Below, in pieces: positions 7,824 to 18,196 of a DNA stretch of 36,712 nt (positions are counted from its first letter, which is position 1; each line of letters begins with the position of its first letter). The position numbers were made by a program, and so were the translations under genes. This stretch comes from Micromonospora craterilacus. GTDB taxonomy: Bacteria > Actinomycetota > Actinomycetes > Mycobacteriales > Micromonosporaceae. The notes below the pieces were generated by a model that had not been told where the DNA came from, did not search any database, and saw nothing but the letters and a program-made list of their open reading frames with translations. The stretch is taken from positions 1 through 36,712 of the forward strand of contig NZ_POTY01000034.1 of assembly GCF_003236315.1 (NCBI RefSeq). Reading direction: 5' to 3'.

Positions 7824-7858
7824 AGAAGGCCGCCCCGGAGTTACCGGGACGGCCTTCT
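7824..7858 (-). terminator. Terminator after atpD
   Basis: A 15-bp stem with a single mismatch: arms 7824-7838 and 7844-7858, 5-nt loop. It begins 19 bp past the atpD stop. The minus-strand tail is only moderately T-rich (GTTCATCTTC); the plus-strand tail is better (TTTCGTT). It should separate transcription of the main ATP synthase genes from the LCP gene and atpC. Confidence 0.75.
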
Positions 7859-7876
7859 TTCGTTCGGCTCGAAGGG

Positions 7877-10251
<2,375 letters not shown>

Positions 10252-10260
10252 GGCCCGGCC

Positions 10261-11907
10261 CTACTGCTTCTGGGCCGGGGCCCCGCCGCTGTAGCGGGTG
10301 ACCGTCTCGTGCTCGGCCTCGCCCTCCAGCGGCGCTGCCGGCGCCTCGTTGATCGTGCGCTCGTCCTCACGACCGAGGAAGCCCTGCTTGAACTCCGTCA
10401 CGGCCGACTCGAGGACAGCGATGATGTCGTCGTCCCACTTGTTGTCGGCGATCGCCTGCAGCGTGGCGTTGTGCTTGCGCCGCAGGTGCTCCAGGAACTG
10501 CGTCTCGAAGCGCCGTACCTCGCCGACCGGGACGTCGTCCAGCTTGCCCTCGGTGCCGGCCCAGACCGAGACGACCTCGTCCTGCACCGGGTACGGCGAG
10601 TAGTTCGGCTGCTTGAGCAGCTCCACCAGGCGGGCACCGCGGTCCAGCTGAGCCCGGGAGGCCTTGTCCAGGTCCGAGGCGAAGGCGGCGAACGCCTCCA
10701 GCTCACGGAACTGGGCCAGGTTCAGCCGCAGCGAGCCGGAGACCTTCTTCATCGGCTTCACCTGGGCCGCGCCGCCGACCCGGGAGACCGAGGTGCCGAC
10801 GTTGATGGCCGGCCGGACGCCCTGGTTGAACAGGTCGGTCTCCAGGAAGATCTGGCCGTCGGTGATGGAGATGACGTTGGTCGGGATGAAGGCCGAGATG
10901 TCGTTGGCCTTCGTCTCGATGATCGGCAGACCGGTCATCGAGCCGCCGCCCATCTCGTCGGAGAGCTTCGCGCAGCGCTCCAGCAGGCGGGAGTGCAGGT
11001 AGAAGACGTCACCCGGGTACGCCTCGCGGCCCGGCGGGCGACGCAGCAGGAGCGACACGGCCCGGTACGCCTCGGCCTGCTTGCTCAGGTCGTCGAAGAC
11101 GATCAGAACGTGCTTGCCGCCGTACATCCAGTGCTGGCCGATCGACGAGCCGGTGTACGGAGCGAGGTACTTGAAGCCGGCCGGGTCGGAAGCCGGCGAG
11201 GCGACGATGGTGGTGTACTCCATCGCGCCCGCCTCCTCCAGCTGGCCCTTGATGGAGGCGATCGTGGAGGCCTTCTGGCCGATGGCGACGTAGATGCAGC
11301 GGACCTGCTTCTTCGGGTCGCCGGAGGCCCAGTTCTCCCGCTGGTTGAGGATGGTGTCCAGGGCGACCGTGGTCTTGCCGGTCTTGCGGTCACCGATGAT
11401 CAGCTGCCGCTGGCCCCGACCGATCGGGGTCATCGCGTCGATGGCCTTGATGCCGGTCTGCATCGGCTCGGAGACGGACTGCCGCGCCATCACGTTCGGG
11501 GCCTGGAGCTCGAGCTCCCGGTAGCCCTCGTCGGCGATGTCGCCGAGGCCGTCGATCGGCTGGCCGAGCGCGTTGACCACGCGACCCAGGAAGGCGTCAC
11601 CGATGGGCACCGAGAGCACCCGGCCGGTGCGCTTGACGCGCTGCCCCTCTTCAAGACCGGAGTAGTCGCCGAGGACGACGACACCGATCTCCCGGACGTC
11701 GAGGTTCAGCGCCACGCCGAGCGTGCCGTCCTCGAACTCCAGCAGCTCGTTGGTCATGGTCGAGGGCAGGCCCTCGACGTGGGCGATGCCGTCACCGGTG
11801 TCAGCGACGGTGCCGACCTCCTCGCGGGAGACGTCGGGCGAGTAGGAGGAGACGTAGCGCTCCAGGGCGCCGCGGATCTCCTCCGTCGAGATGGTCAGCT
11901 CGGCCAT
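10261..11907 (-). CDS. atpA: F-type ATP synthase alpha subunit
   Basis: Nucleotide-binding, non-catalytic F1 subunit of 548 aa. The P-loop is GDRKTGKT (172-179), and the alpha-specific [23 protein letters not shown] segment and the C-terminal signature [17 protein letters not shown] (with the conserved Arg) are present. The C-terminal tail is extended and Glu/Ala-rich, as usual in actinobacteria. ATG at 11907 has AAGGAAG about 6 nt upstream. A 92-bp gap separates it from atpH. Confidence 0.98.
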   Translation of the reverse strand: MAELTISTEEIRGALERYVSSYSPDVSREEVGTVADTGDGIAHVEGLPSTMTNELLEFEDGTLGVALNLDVREIGVVVLGDYSGLEEGQRVKRTGRVLSVPIGDAFLGRVVNALGQPIDGLGDIADEGYRELELQAPNVMARQSVSEPMQTGIKAIDAMTPIGRGQRQLIIGDRKTGKTTVALDTILNQRENWASGDPKKQVRCIYVAIGQKASTIASIKGQLEEAGAMEYTTIVASPASDPAGFKYLAPYTGSSIGQHWMYGGKHVLIVFDDLSKQAEAYRAVSLLLRRPPGREAYPGDVFYLHSRLLERCAKLSDEMGGGSMTGLPIIETKANDISAFIPTNVISITDGQIFLETDLFNQGVRPAINVGTSVSRVGGAAQVKPMKKVSGSLRLNLAQFRELEAFAAFASDLDKASRAQLDRGARLVELLKQPNYSPYPVQDEVVSVWAGTEGKLDDVPVGEVRRFETQFLEHLRRKHNATLQAIADNKWDDDIIAVLESAVTEFKQGFLGREDERTINEAPAAPLEGEAEHETVTRYSGGAPAQKQ

Positions 11908-11999
11908 CCTCTGCTTCCTTAAGTATCAGGGGCCCGGGATACCTAGTACCGACCGGTCCTTGGGTCGACTGTCATTCCGGGCGCTTCGCGGGGTGCTGG

Positions 12000-12821
12000 T
12001 CAGCGCTTCGCGAGCGCGTTACGGGTCTCGTTGAGGCGGCGCAGGATCGTCCCGTCGTACAGGTCCGAACCCACCCGGACGCTCGCTCCGCCGAGGATCG
12101 TCGGGTCAACCGTAAGCTTCACGGCGACCGCCCGGCCGTAGATGGCCGAGAGCTGGTCACCCAGCCGGCGTTCCTCGTCCTCGGTGAGCGGTGCCGCGAC
12201 GGTCACGTACGCGACCTGCCGGTCGCGCCGCTCCGCCGCCAGCTCCACCAACCGGGTCAGCGCGGCGGAGAACGACCGGCCGCCGAAGCCGGCCAGGGCC
12301 GCCTCCACCAGCCGCACCGTCACCGGCCGGGCCTTGTCCGAAAGGAGCATCCCGACCAGCTCGGCCCGCTGGGCCACCGACGCGATCGGGTCGGACAGGG
12401 CGTTGGACAGCTGGGAATCCGCGGCGACCACCTGGCCGAAGCGGAACAGCTCGTCCTCCACCTCGCCGAGCTCGCCGGCCCGGTCGGCGCTGGCGAGCAG
12501 GGCCTGCACGCCCAGCCGCTCGGCACCCTCGAGCAGTTCCGAGGGCGCCGACCACCGGCCGGCGACCAGCGTGCCGAGCAGGTCGAGCGCGTCCGCGCCG
12601 ACCTTGCCGGAGAGCACCCCGGTCAGCAGCCCGCTCCGATCCGCACCCTCACGGGCCGGGTCGGAGAGCGCCCGGCGCAGCCGGACCTCGCGCCGCAGCA
12701 GATCCGCCACGGCGAGCAGCTCGCCGCCGGTGGTGGCCACCGCCGACGGCTCGGCACCCCGGACGTACTCCTCCAGCCGCGTGTGGGCGGCGGTGTAGGA
12801 CTCCCGGCTGGCGGCCTGCAT
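12000..12821 (-). CDS. atpH: F-type ATP synthase delta subunit
   Basis: Peripheral-stalk subunit that ties b to the alpha/beta head, 273 aa, the long actinobacterial form. The C-terminal region carries the family signature: VTVAAPLTEDEERRLGDQLSAIYGRAVAVKLTVDPTILGGASVRVGSDLYDGTI. It is not fused to the b subunit, unlike the atpFH fusion known in mycobacteria. The ATG at 12821 overlaps the atpF stop (TGATG), so the two are coupled. Confidence 0.97.
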   Translation of the reverse strand: MQAASRESYTAAHTRLEEYVRGAEPSAVATTGGELLAVADLLRREVRLRRALSDPAREGADRSGLLTGVLSGKVGADALDLLGTLVAGRWSAPSELLEGAERLGVQALLASADRAGELGEVEDELFRFGQVVAADSQLSNALSDPIASVAQRAELVGMLLSDKARPVTVRLVEAALAGFGGRSFSAALTRLVELAAERRDRQVAYVTVAAPLTEDEERRLGDQLSAIYGRAVAVKLTVDPTILGGASVRVGSDLYDGTILRRLNETRNALAKR

Positions 12822-13351
12822 CAGCGGGCCCCCGCGCTCTCGAGATCGGTGAGGAACCGCTCGACGGTGCCCTTGCGGCGGGCCTCGTCGGCGAGCGACT
12901 CGCCCACGATCCGGCTGGCCAGGTCGACCGCGAGGCCGCCGACCTCCGCGCGCAGCTCGCGCACGGTGGTCTGGCGCTCCACGGCCAGCGACTCCCGGCC
13001 GGCGGCGATGATCCGGTCGGACTCCTCCCGGGCCTTGGCCAGGATGTCGGTACGGATCGACTCGGCGTCGGCGCGGGCGTCGTCCCGGATCCGAGCGGCC
13101 TCGGTACGCACCTCGGCGAGCTGGGCGCGGTACTGCTCGAGCAGCTGGTTGGCCTCGGCCTGAGCAGCCTCGGCACGCTTGAGGCCGCCCTCGATCGCGT
13201 CGACCCGCGCCTGGTACATCGCCTCCATGCGCGGCATGACGAACTTCAGCAGGACGAAGCAGAGCAGGGCGAAGGCGATCGACCCGATGACCAGCTCCTG
13301 CCAGATCGGCACGAGCGGGTGGTGCTCCACGCCTTCGGCGGCGATGAACAT
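12821..13351 (-). CDS. atpF: F-type ATP synthase subunit b
   Basis: Membrane-anchored peripheral-stalk subunit, 176 aa. The ATG at 13351 follows GGAGG at a spacing of about 7; in-frame starts further upstream lack support. After a short periplasmic N-terminus there is one membrane segment (about 18-38, ELVIGSIAFALLCFVLLKFV), then a long charged helix expected to form the stalk coiled coil (MYQARVDAIEGGLKRAEAAQAEANQLLEQYR). The stop overlaps atpH. Confidence 0.97.
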   Translation of the reverse strand: MFIAAEGVEHHPLVPIWQELVIGSIAFALLCFVLLKFVMPRMEAMYQARVDAIEGGLKRAEAAQAEANQLLEQYRAQLAEVRTEAARIRDDARADAESIRTDILAKAREESDRIIAAGRESLAVERQTTVRELRAEVGGLAVDLASRIVGESLADEARRKGTVERFLTDLESAGAR

Positions 13352-13382
13352 GTCAGACCTCCAGGTCGAGGAGTGTGGCGCG

Positions 13383-13610
13383 TCAGCCGCCGACGGCGAA
13401 GGCAAGCACCAGGCCGAACAGCGCAAGCGCCTCGACCAGCGCGAAGCCCAGGACCAGCCAGGTGCGGTTGTAGCCGGCGGACTCCGGCTGGCGGGCGCTG
13501 GCCTGGATGTAGGCCGCGAAGATCAGGGCGACACCGATACCGGGGCCGATGGCGGCGAGGCCGTAGCCGATGGTGTTGACGCTGCCCTCGATGGCGGCAA
13601 GTGCAGTCAT
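13383..13610 (-). CDS. atpE: F-type ATP synthase subunit c
   Basis: Ring subunit, 75 aa, two membrane helices joined by the polar RQPE loop (40-43). The first helix has the Gly/Ala-rich [17 protein letters not shown]; the second holds the proton-binding Glu60 in [12 protein letters not shown] strong AGGAGGAA ribosome-binding site lies about 8 nt before the ATG, and a palindromic hairpin sits just upstream of that. Both would fit the need for many more copies of c than of the other subunits. Confidence 0.98.
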   Translation of the reverse strand: MTALAAIEGSVNTIGYGLAAIGPGIGVALIFAAYIQASARQPESAGYNRTWLVLGFALVEALALFGLVLAFAVGG

Positions 13611-13631
13611 TGCGGGTATTCCTCCTAGTAG

Positions 13632-13651
13632 ACGCGTGAGGTCTCACGCGT
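13632..13651 (-). promoter_or_regulatory. Perfect palindrome between atpB and atpE
   Basis: ACGCGTGAG (13632-13640) and CTCACGCGT (13643-13651) are exact inverted repeats with a 2-nt centre. As RNA this gives an 8-bp stem with a 4-nt loop, placed a few bases upstream of the atpE ribosome-binding site. It is not followed by a T-run, so it is more likely an mRNA processing or stability element than a terminator. The role is inferred. Confidence 0.5.
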
Positions 13652-13706
13652 ACGCGGTCTTACCGGAAGCTTTGTCGGGCCGGGCGGCCCGCCGGGTCTG
13701 CGTGGA

Positions 13707-14486
13707 TCAGTGCTCGGCGGCGAGCGAGCTGCCGACGTAGTTGGCGGACAGGGTGACGAAGACGTACGCCTGCAGCAGCGCGACCAGCACCTCGAAGAAG
13801 GCCATCAGGATCGCCATCAGGAACGAGAAGACCGACGTCACCTGGATGAAGACGTTGTCCGAGGCGAGCATGACGAAGCCGCCGACGGTGAACACCAGCA
13901 GGATCAGGTGACCGGCGAACATGTTCGCGAAGAGTCGCACCGCCAGGGTGACCGGCCGGTTGATGAAGTTCTGCAGGAACTCGATCGGGATCAGCAGGAA
14001 GTGCATCGGCCACGGCACGCCGGGGATGATCAGGTTCTGCTTGAGGTAGCGGCCCAGGCCGTGCTTGCGGACGCCGATGTAGAGGTACATCACGTAGGTG
14101 ATCGCGGTCAGCACGATCGGGAAGGCGATGTGCGAGTTCGGCGAGATCTGCAGGCCGGGCACGATGCCGAAGAGGTTCGTCAGCGCGATGAAGGCGAACA
14201 GCACGGTGAAGTAGGGCGCGAACCGGATGCCGGCGTTGCCCATCTGCTCGCGGACGATGTTGTCCCGCACCAGGCCGTAGAGCGACTCCGCCATCCACTG
14301 GCCCTTGCTCGGCACCAGCTTCGGGTTCCGGTAGGTGGCCATGAAGAAGATGATCAGGAGTCCGACAGCCAGCCAGATCATGAGGGTGAACTTGGTGACC
14401 CACGGGCCGGCCAGGTCCGGCGGGTAGAAATCTTCGACCCTGGGAGGCCAGGGAAGGCCCTCAGCGGCGATCAACTGTCCGCTCAC
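13707..14486 (-). CDS. atpB: F-type ATP synthase subunit a
   Basis: Membrane subunit that forms the proton half-channels, 259 aa with five or six helices. The essential Arg is Arg184 in PVTLAVRLFANMFAGH, and the C-terminal helix FFEVLVALLQAYVFVTLSANYV is typical. The GTG start at 14486 has GGAGG 8 nt upstream. It lies 42 bp after the AtpZ-like gene and heads the canonical subunits of the operon. Confidence 0.97.
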   Translation of the reverse strand: MSGQLIAAEGLPWPPRVEDFYPPDLAGPWVTKFTLMIWLAVGLLIIFFMATYRNPKLVPSKGQWMAESLYGLVRDNIVREQMGNAGIRFAPYFTVLFAFIALTNLFGIVPGLQISPNSHIAFPIVLTAITYVMYLYIGVRKHGLGRYLKQNLIIPGVPWPMHFLLIPIEFLQNFINRPVTLAVRLFANMFAGHLILLVFTVGGFVMLASDNVFIQVTSVFSFLMAILMAFFEVLVALLQAYVFVTLSANYVGSSLAAEH

Positions 14487-14528
14487 CGTGTCATCCTCCG
14501 CACTCGACAGACCCGCGCGTGCCGGAAC

Positions 14529-14750
14529 TCAGGCACCGAGCCTCTTCATGATCAGGTAGATCGCTCCGGCTGCGCCGAGCATCATGCCCACACCGATCCC
14601 GATGCCGGTCGGAAAGCCGAGGAGTTCCCCCGCCAACCAGCCGAGGAATCCCCACACCACGATGCCGGCGAGCAGGTAGCCGATGACGGCTCCGGCAACG
14701 CCTTCCGACGAGTGCTCGTCGGAGCTTCCGGGGTGAGGGTTGTCGGCCAT
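14529..14750 (-). CDS. AtpZ/AtpI-like small membrane protein
   Basis: Protein of 73 aa with two membrane helices (about 22-41 and 46-67): GVAGAVIGYLLAGIVVWGFLGWLAGELLGFPTG then IGIGVGMMLGAAGAIYLI, ending KRLGA. The Gly spacing and position before atpB fit the ATPase_gene1 (AtpZ) family, implicated elsewhere in c-ring assembly or ion uptake. The ATG at 14750 is chosen because translation from further upstream would pass through the promoter-like region and add a non-conserved Cys-rich leader. It is likely the first gene of the main atp transcript. Confidence 0.8.
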   Translation of the reverse strand: MADNPHPGSSDEHSSEGVAGAVIGYLLAGIVVWGFLGWLAGELLGFPTGIGIGVGMMLGAAGAIYLIMKRLGA

Positions 14751-14760
14751 GACGAGGCGA

Positions 14761-14766
14761 ACACTA
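14761..14766 (-). promoter_or_regulatory. Putative -10 box of the main atp operon
   Basis: On the minus strand this reads TAGTGT, ten nt before the ATG of the AtpZ-like gene. Transcription would begin only about 3-4 nt before the start codon, giving a nearly leaderless mRNA; indeed no ribosome-binding site is visible. No clear -35 box is seen. Confidence 0.45.
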
Positions 14767-14916
14767 TCAGCCGGGTGTGCCGCGAGTGTGCGGCACCCCC
14801 CACACTGCGAGCAGCGTGCGGGCGGCGGGTACGGGCGCGTCAAGCCGGGGTCAGCCTACTCCTGAACGGCCAGCAGAACAGGAGGATGAAACGCCCGGGA
14901 AACGCCAGCCGTACGG

Positions 14917-15390
14917 TCAGTGCTCCGCCGAGCGGTCCACGGTGGGCAGCGGGGAGCGCAACGCCCAGGTCAGGTGGGCTCCGGTCCATACCACCACGGC
15001 CGCGATGATCGACACGCCCATGTCCGGCAATCCCGACCAACCGGTGGCCGCCACGGCCGCCAGCGCCACACCCAGGAAGACGATCTTCGTGACGTAGGTG
15101 AGCAGCCCCACCGACATGATCAACTTCGGGTGCACCGCGTCGGCCCAGGCCACCGAGAGGCTGGAGATCAGGTAGCTGACGATGACCAGGGCGATCCCGG
15201 CGGCCACCCCGGCCGCGCCGGTCGGGCCACGCAGCAGGGCGGCCGCCGGTACCCCGACCACGGCCAGCACGGCGCAAGCGAGCAGCGGCAGGCGCAGATG
15301 CGGCAGGCGGGCCCGGATGGCGCCGGGCTCCCCCGCACGAGGCGCGGACATCGGGGGTACGCCGGGCTCACCGGCGCGGGGCGCGGTCAT
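14917..15390 (-). CDS. AtpI-like membrane protein
   Basis: Protein of about 157 aa with four predicted membrane helices ([73 protein letters not shown]). Position and topology match the conserved membrane protein found before atpB in actinobacteria, related to ATP synthase subunit I. The ATG at 15390 overlaps the glyA stop (ATGA). A second in-frame ATG at 15351 (144 aa) arises from a 39-bp tandem duplication, so the true start is uncertain by 13 residues. Both give the same membrane part. It is translationally coupled to glyA. Confidence 0.75.
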   Translation of the reverse strand: MTAPRAGEPGVPPMSAPRAGEPGAIRARLPHLRLPLLACAVLAVVGVPAAALLRGPTGAAGVAAGIALVIVSYLISSLSVAWADAVHPKLIMSVGLLTYVTKIVFLGVALAAVAATGWSGLPDMGVSIIAAVVVWTGAHLTWALRSPLPTVDRSAEH

Positions 15391-15404
15391 CGGGGGTACG
15401 CCGG
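15327..15404 (-). repeat. 39-bp tandem duplication across the glyA stop and the AtpI-like start
   Basis: Two adjacent 39-bp units share the sequence GGCGTACCCCCGATG followed by a similar CGCGCC-rich stretch and GAG. The unit nearest glyA includes the last codons and stop of glyA and the first start of the AtpI-like gene; the second repeats the start in frame. The protein therefore carries two copies of GVPPM(T/S)APRAGEP-type sequence. The units have diverged by several bases, so the duplication is not brand new. Confidence 0.8.
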
Positions 15405-16673
15405 GAAGTCGGCGACCAGCTCGGCCACGTCGGCGGCGATCCGGGTCAACTCGTCGGCCCCGCCCGGGGCCGCCGGATCGGTTCGCACCGCCCGGCCGAT
15501 CAGCTCCGCGACCTGACGCATCTGCGCCTCCCCCAGACCCTGTGTGGTGATACTCGGCGTGCCCACCCGGATTCCCGAGGCGACCATCGGCTTCTGCGGG
15601 TCGTACGGAATGGCGTTCTTGTTCAGCGTGATCGTCGCCACGTCGCACCGCGCCTCGGCCTCGGCCCCGGTCACCCCGAGATCCCGCAGGTCGATCAGGG
15701 CCAGGTGGGTGTCCGTGCCACCGGAGACCGGGCGCATCCCCTCGGCCGCCAGCCCGTCGGCGAGCGCCCGCGCGTTGGCCACCACCTGCGCGGCGTACGT
15801 CCGGTACTCCGGCTGCGCCGCCTCGCGCAACGCGACGGCCTTGGCCGCCACGGCATGCATCAGCGGGCCCCCCTGGGTGAACGGGAAGACCGCCTTGTCG
15901 ATCCGCTCGGCCAGTGACTCGCGGCAGAGGATCATGCCGCCGCGCGGACCGCGCAGCACCTTGTGGGTGGTGGCGCAGACCACGTCGGCGTACGGCACCG
16001 GCGACGGGATGGCCTGCCCGGCGACCAGCCCGATGAAGTGCGCGGCGTCCACCATCAGGTACGCGCCGACCTCGTCGGCGACCTCCCGGAACCGGGCGAA
16101 GTCGATCAGCCGCGGGTACGCCGTCGCGCCACAGATGATCATCTTGGGCCGGTGGGTACGGGCCAGGTCACGTACCTCGTCGTAGTCGATCAGCTCGGTG
16201 TCCCGCCGGACGGTGTAGCCGACGGTCTGGAACCACCGGCCGGAGAAGTTCACCCGGCTGCCGTGGGTCAGGTGCCCGCCGTGCGGCAGTTCCATCGCCA
16301 GCACGGTGTCGCCCGGCTGCACCAGCGCGGCGTACGCGGCCAGGTTGGCGCTCGCTCCGGAATGCGGCTGGAGGTTGGCGTGCTCGGCGCCGAACAACTC
16401 CTTCGCCCGGGCGATGCCGATCTCCTCGGCCCGGTCCACCTGCGCGCAGCCACCGTAGTAGCGCCGCCCCGGGTAGCCCTCGGCGTACTTGTTGGTCAGC
16501 GTCGAACCCAGCGCGGCCAGCACCGCCGGCGAGGTGAGGTTCTCGCTGGCGATCAGTTGCAGGCCGCCGCGCAGCCGGTCGAGTTCGCCGAGCACCACCT
16601 CCGCGATTTCCGGGTCGGTGGTGCTGAGCTGCTCGAAGTCCGGCCCCCAGAAGGTGCCCTTAGCGGTCTCCAC
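15387..16673 (-). CDS. glyA: Serine hydroxymethyltransferase
   Basis: PLP enzyme interconverting serine and glycine with tetrahydrofolate, supplying one-carbon units; 428 aa. The family residues are in place: [13 protein letters not shown] (63-75), [10 protein letters not shown], the His stack [11 protein letters not shown], the aspartate in VDAAH (with Ala where most have Met), the PLP lysine Lys238 in [12 protein letters not shown] and the substrate Arg in [13 protein letters not shown]. The start is GTG at 16673, 8 nt after a -10-like TAGACT, so the mRNA may be leaderless. It is divergent from the SDR gene with only 35 bp between and overlaps the AtpI-like gene at its end. Confidence 0.95.
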   Translation of the reverse strand: METAKGTFWGPDFEQLSTTDPEIAEVVLGELDRLRGGLQLIASENLTSPAVLAALGSTLTNKYAEGYPGRRYYGGCAQVDRAEEIGIARAKELFGAEHANLQPHSGASANLAAYAALVQPGDTVLAMELPHGGHLTHGSRVNFSGRWFQTVGYTVRRDTELIDYDEVRDLARTHRPKMIICGATAYPRLIDFARFREVADEVGAYLMVDAAHFIGLVAGQAIPSPVPYADVVCATTHKVLRGPRGGMILCRESLAERIDKAVFPFTQGGPLMHAVAAKAVALREAAQPEYRTYAAQVVANARALADGLAAEGMRPVSGGTDTHLALIDLRDLGVTGAEAEARCDVATITLNKNAIPYDPQKPMVASGIRVGTPSITTQGLGEAQMRQVAELIGRAVRTDPAAPGGADELTRIAADVAELVADFPAYPR

Positions 16674-16681
16674 AGCGCCAG

Positions 16682-16687
16682 AGTCTA
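16682..16687 (-). promoter_or_regulatory. Putative -10 box of glyA
   Basis: TAGACT on the minus strand, 8 nt before the glyA GTG. The intergenic space is only 35 bp, so the promoter must overlap the start of the divergent SDR gene. No ribosome-binding site lies between the box and the GTG, pointing to a leaderless transcript. Confidence 0.45.
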
Positions 16688-16708
16688 GGCGGCCCCAGAC
16701 TGGAGACC

Positions 16709-18193
16709 ATGAGATGCCTGGTCACCGGCGCGACCGGTTACATCGGTGGGCGGCTTGCGCCCCGCCTGCTGGCCGAGGGAAACGAGGTGCGCTGCCTGGC
16801 CCGCCGGGCCGGCCGGCTCCGCGACGTGCCGTGGGTGTCCCGGGTCGAGGTGATCGAGGGTGACCTGAGCCGACCGGAAACCCTGACCGGGGTGTTCGAC
16901 GGCGTCGACGTGGCGTACTACCTGGTGCACTCGCTCGGGCAGCCCGGCTTCGAGGCCGCCGACCGGCGGGCCGCCACGGCCTTCGCGGCGGCGGCCCACG
17001 CCGCGGGCGTACGCCGGATCGTCTACCTGGGTGGGCCGGAGCTGGCGGCCGGCGACGCGGCCACCTCGGCGCACCTGCGCTCCCGCAGCGAGGTGGGGCG
17101 GATCCTGCTGGACAGCGGCGTGCCGACGGTGGTCCTGAGGGCGGCGGTGATCATCGGCTCGGGCTCCGCGTCGTTCGAGATGCTGCGGCACCTGACCGAG
17201 CGGCTGCCGGTGATGGTCACCCCGCGCTGGGTCGCCAACCGGATCCAGCCGATCGCGGTCGACGACGTGCTGCGCTACCTGGTCGGCTGCGCGGGCCTGC
17301 CGCCGGAGGTCAACCGCGGCTTCGACATCGCCGGCCCGGACGTGCTCACCTTCGGCGAGATGATGCAACGCTACGCCCGGGTGGCCGGGCTGTCCCGCCG
17401 GCTGCTCGTGCCCGTCCGTCCGCTGACGCCCGCGCTCTCCTCGTACTGGGTCGGGTTGGTCACCCCGGTACCCAACGCGCTCGCCCGGCCGCTGGTGGCC
17501 AGCCTGGTGCACGAGGCGGTCGCGCACGAGCACGACATCGCGGCGTACCTGCCGGACCCACCGGGCGGGCTGACCGGCTTCGACCGGGCGGTCGAGCTGG
17601 CCCTGACCCGGGTACGCGACGCGGAGGTGGAGACCCGCTGGTCGACCGCGGCCGGCCCGGACGCACCGGCCGAGCCGCTGCCCAGCGATCCCGACTGGAG
17701 CGGCGGCACGGCCTACACCGACCTGCGCGAACGGGCGGTGGCGGCGTCACCGGAGGCGCTCTGGCGGGTGATCGAGGGCGTCGGTGGCGAGCACGGCTGG
17801 TACTCGTTCCCGCTGGCCTGGTCGGTGCGGGGCTGGCTGGACCGGCTGGTCGGCGGGGTGGGGCTGCGCCGCGGCCGGCGCCACCCGCACCACCTGCGGG
17901 TGGGCGAGGCGCTGGACTTCTGGCGGGTGGAGGAGATCGTGCCGGGCGAGCTGCTGCGGCTGCGCGCCGAGATGCGGCTGCCCGGCCGGGCCTGGCTGGA
18001 GATGCAGGTGCGGCGGGACGGTGCCGGGCAGGTCCAGTACCGGCAGCGGGCGGTGTTCCTGCCGCGGGGGCTGGCCGGGCACGCGTACTGGGCCGCGGTG
18101 GCGCCGTTCCACGCGCTGGTCTTCGGCGGGATGGCCCGCAACATCGCCGAGGGCGCCGAGCAGTTCGCCGCGGAGGCCCAGCCGCCACGGTGA
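16709..18193 (+). CDS. NAD(P)-binding SDR-type protein with C-terminal DUF2867 domain
   Basis: Two-domain protein of 494 aa. The N-terminal domain is an atypical/extended short-chain dehydrogenase: [15 protein letters not shown] (7-21, GxxGxxG dinucleotide site), a nucleotide-sugar-epimerase-like [10 protein letters not shown] and a GGPE segment in place of the Ser-Tyr-Lys active site. The C-terminal part (about 340-490: [46 protein letters not shown]) matches DUF2867. Such fusions (YbjT-like) are common in actinobacteria but their substrate is unknown; quinone or lipid substrates have been suggested. ATG at 16709 has GGAG directly upstream. It ends 3 bp from the convergent PBP gene. Confidence 0.85.
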   Translation: MRCLVTGATGYIGGRLAPRLLAEGNEVRCLARRAGRLRDVPWVSRVEVIEGDLSRPETLTGVFDGVDVAYYLVHSLGQPGFEAADRRAATAFAAAAHAAGVRRIVYLGGPELAAGDAATSAHLRSRSEVGRILLDSGVPTVVLRAAVIIGSGSASFEMLRHLTERLPVMVTPRWVANRIQPIAVDDVLRYLVGCAGLPPEVNRGFDIAGPDVLTFGEMMQRYARVAGLSRRLLVPVRPLTPALSSYWVGLVTPVPNALARPLVASLVHEAVAHEHDIAAYLPDPPGGLTGFDRAVELALTRVRDAEVETRWSTAAGPDAPAEPLPSDPDWSGGTAYTDLRERAVAASPEALWRVIEGVGGEHGWYSFPLAWSVRGWLDRLVGGVGLRRGRRHPHHLRVGEALDFWRVEEIVPGELLRLRAEMRLPGRAWLEMQVRRDGAGQVQYRQRAVFLPRGLAGHAYWAAVAPFHALVFGGMARNIAEGAEQFAAEAQPPR

Positions 18194-18196
18194 GGC

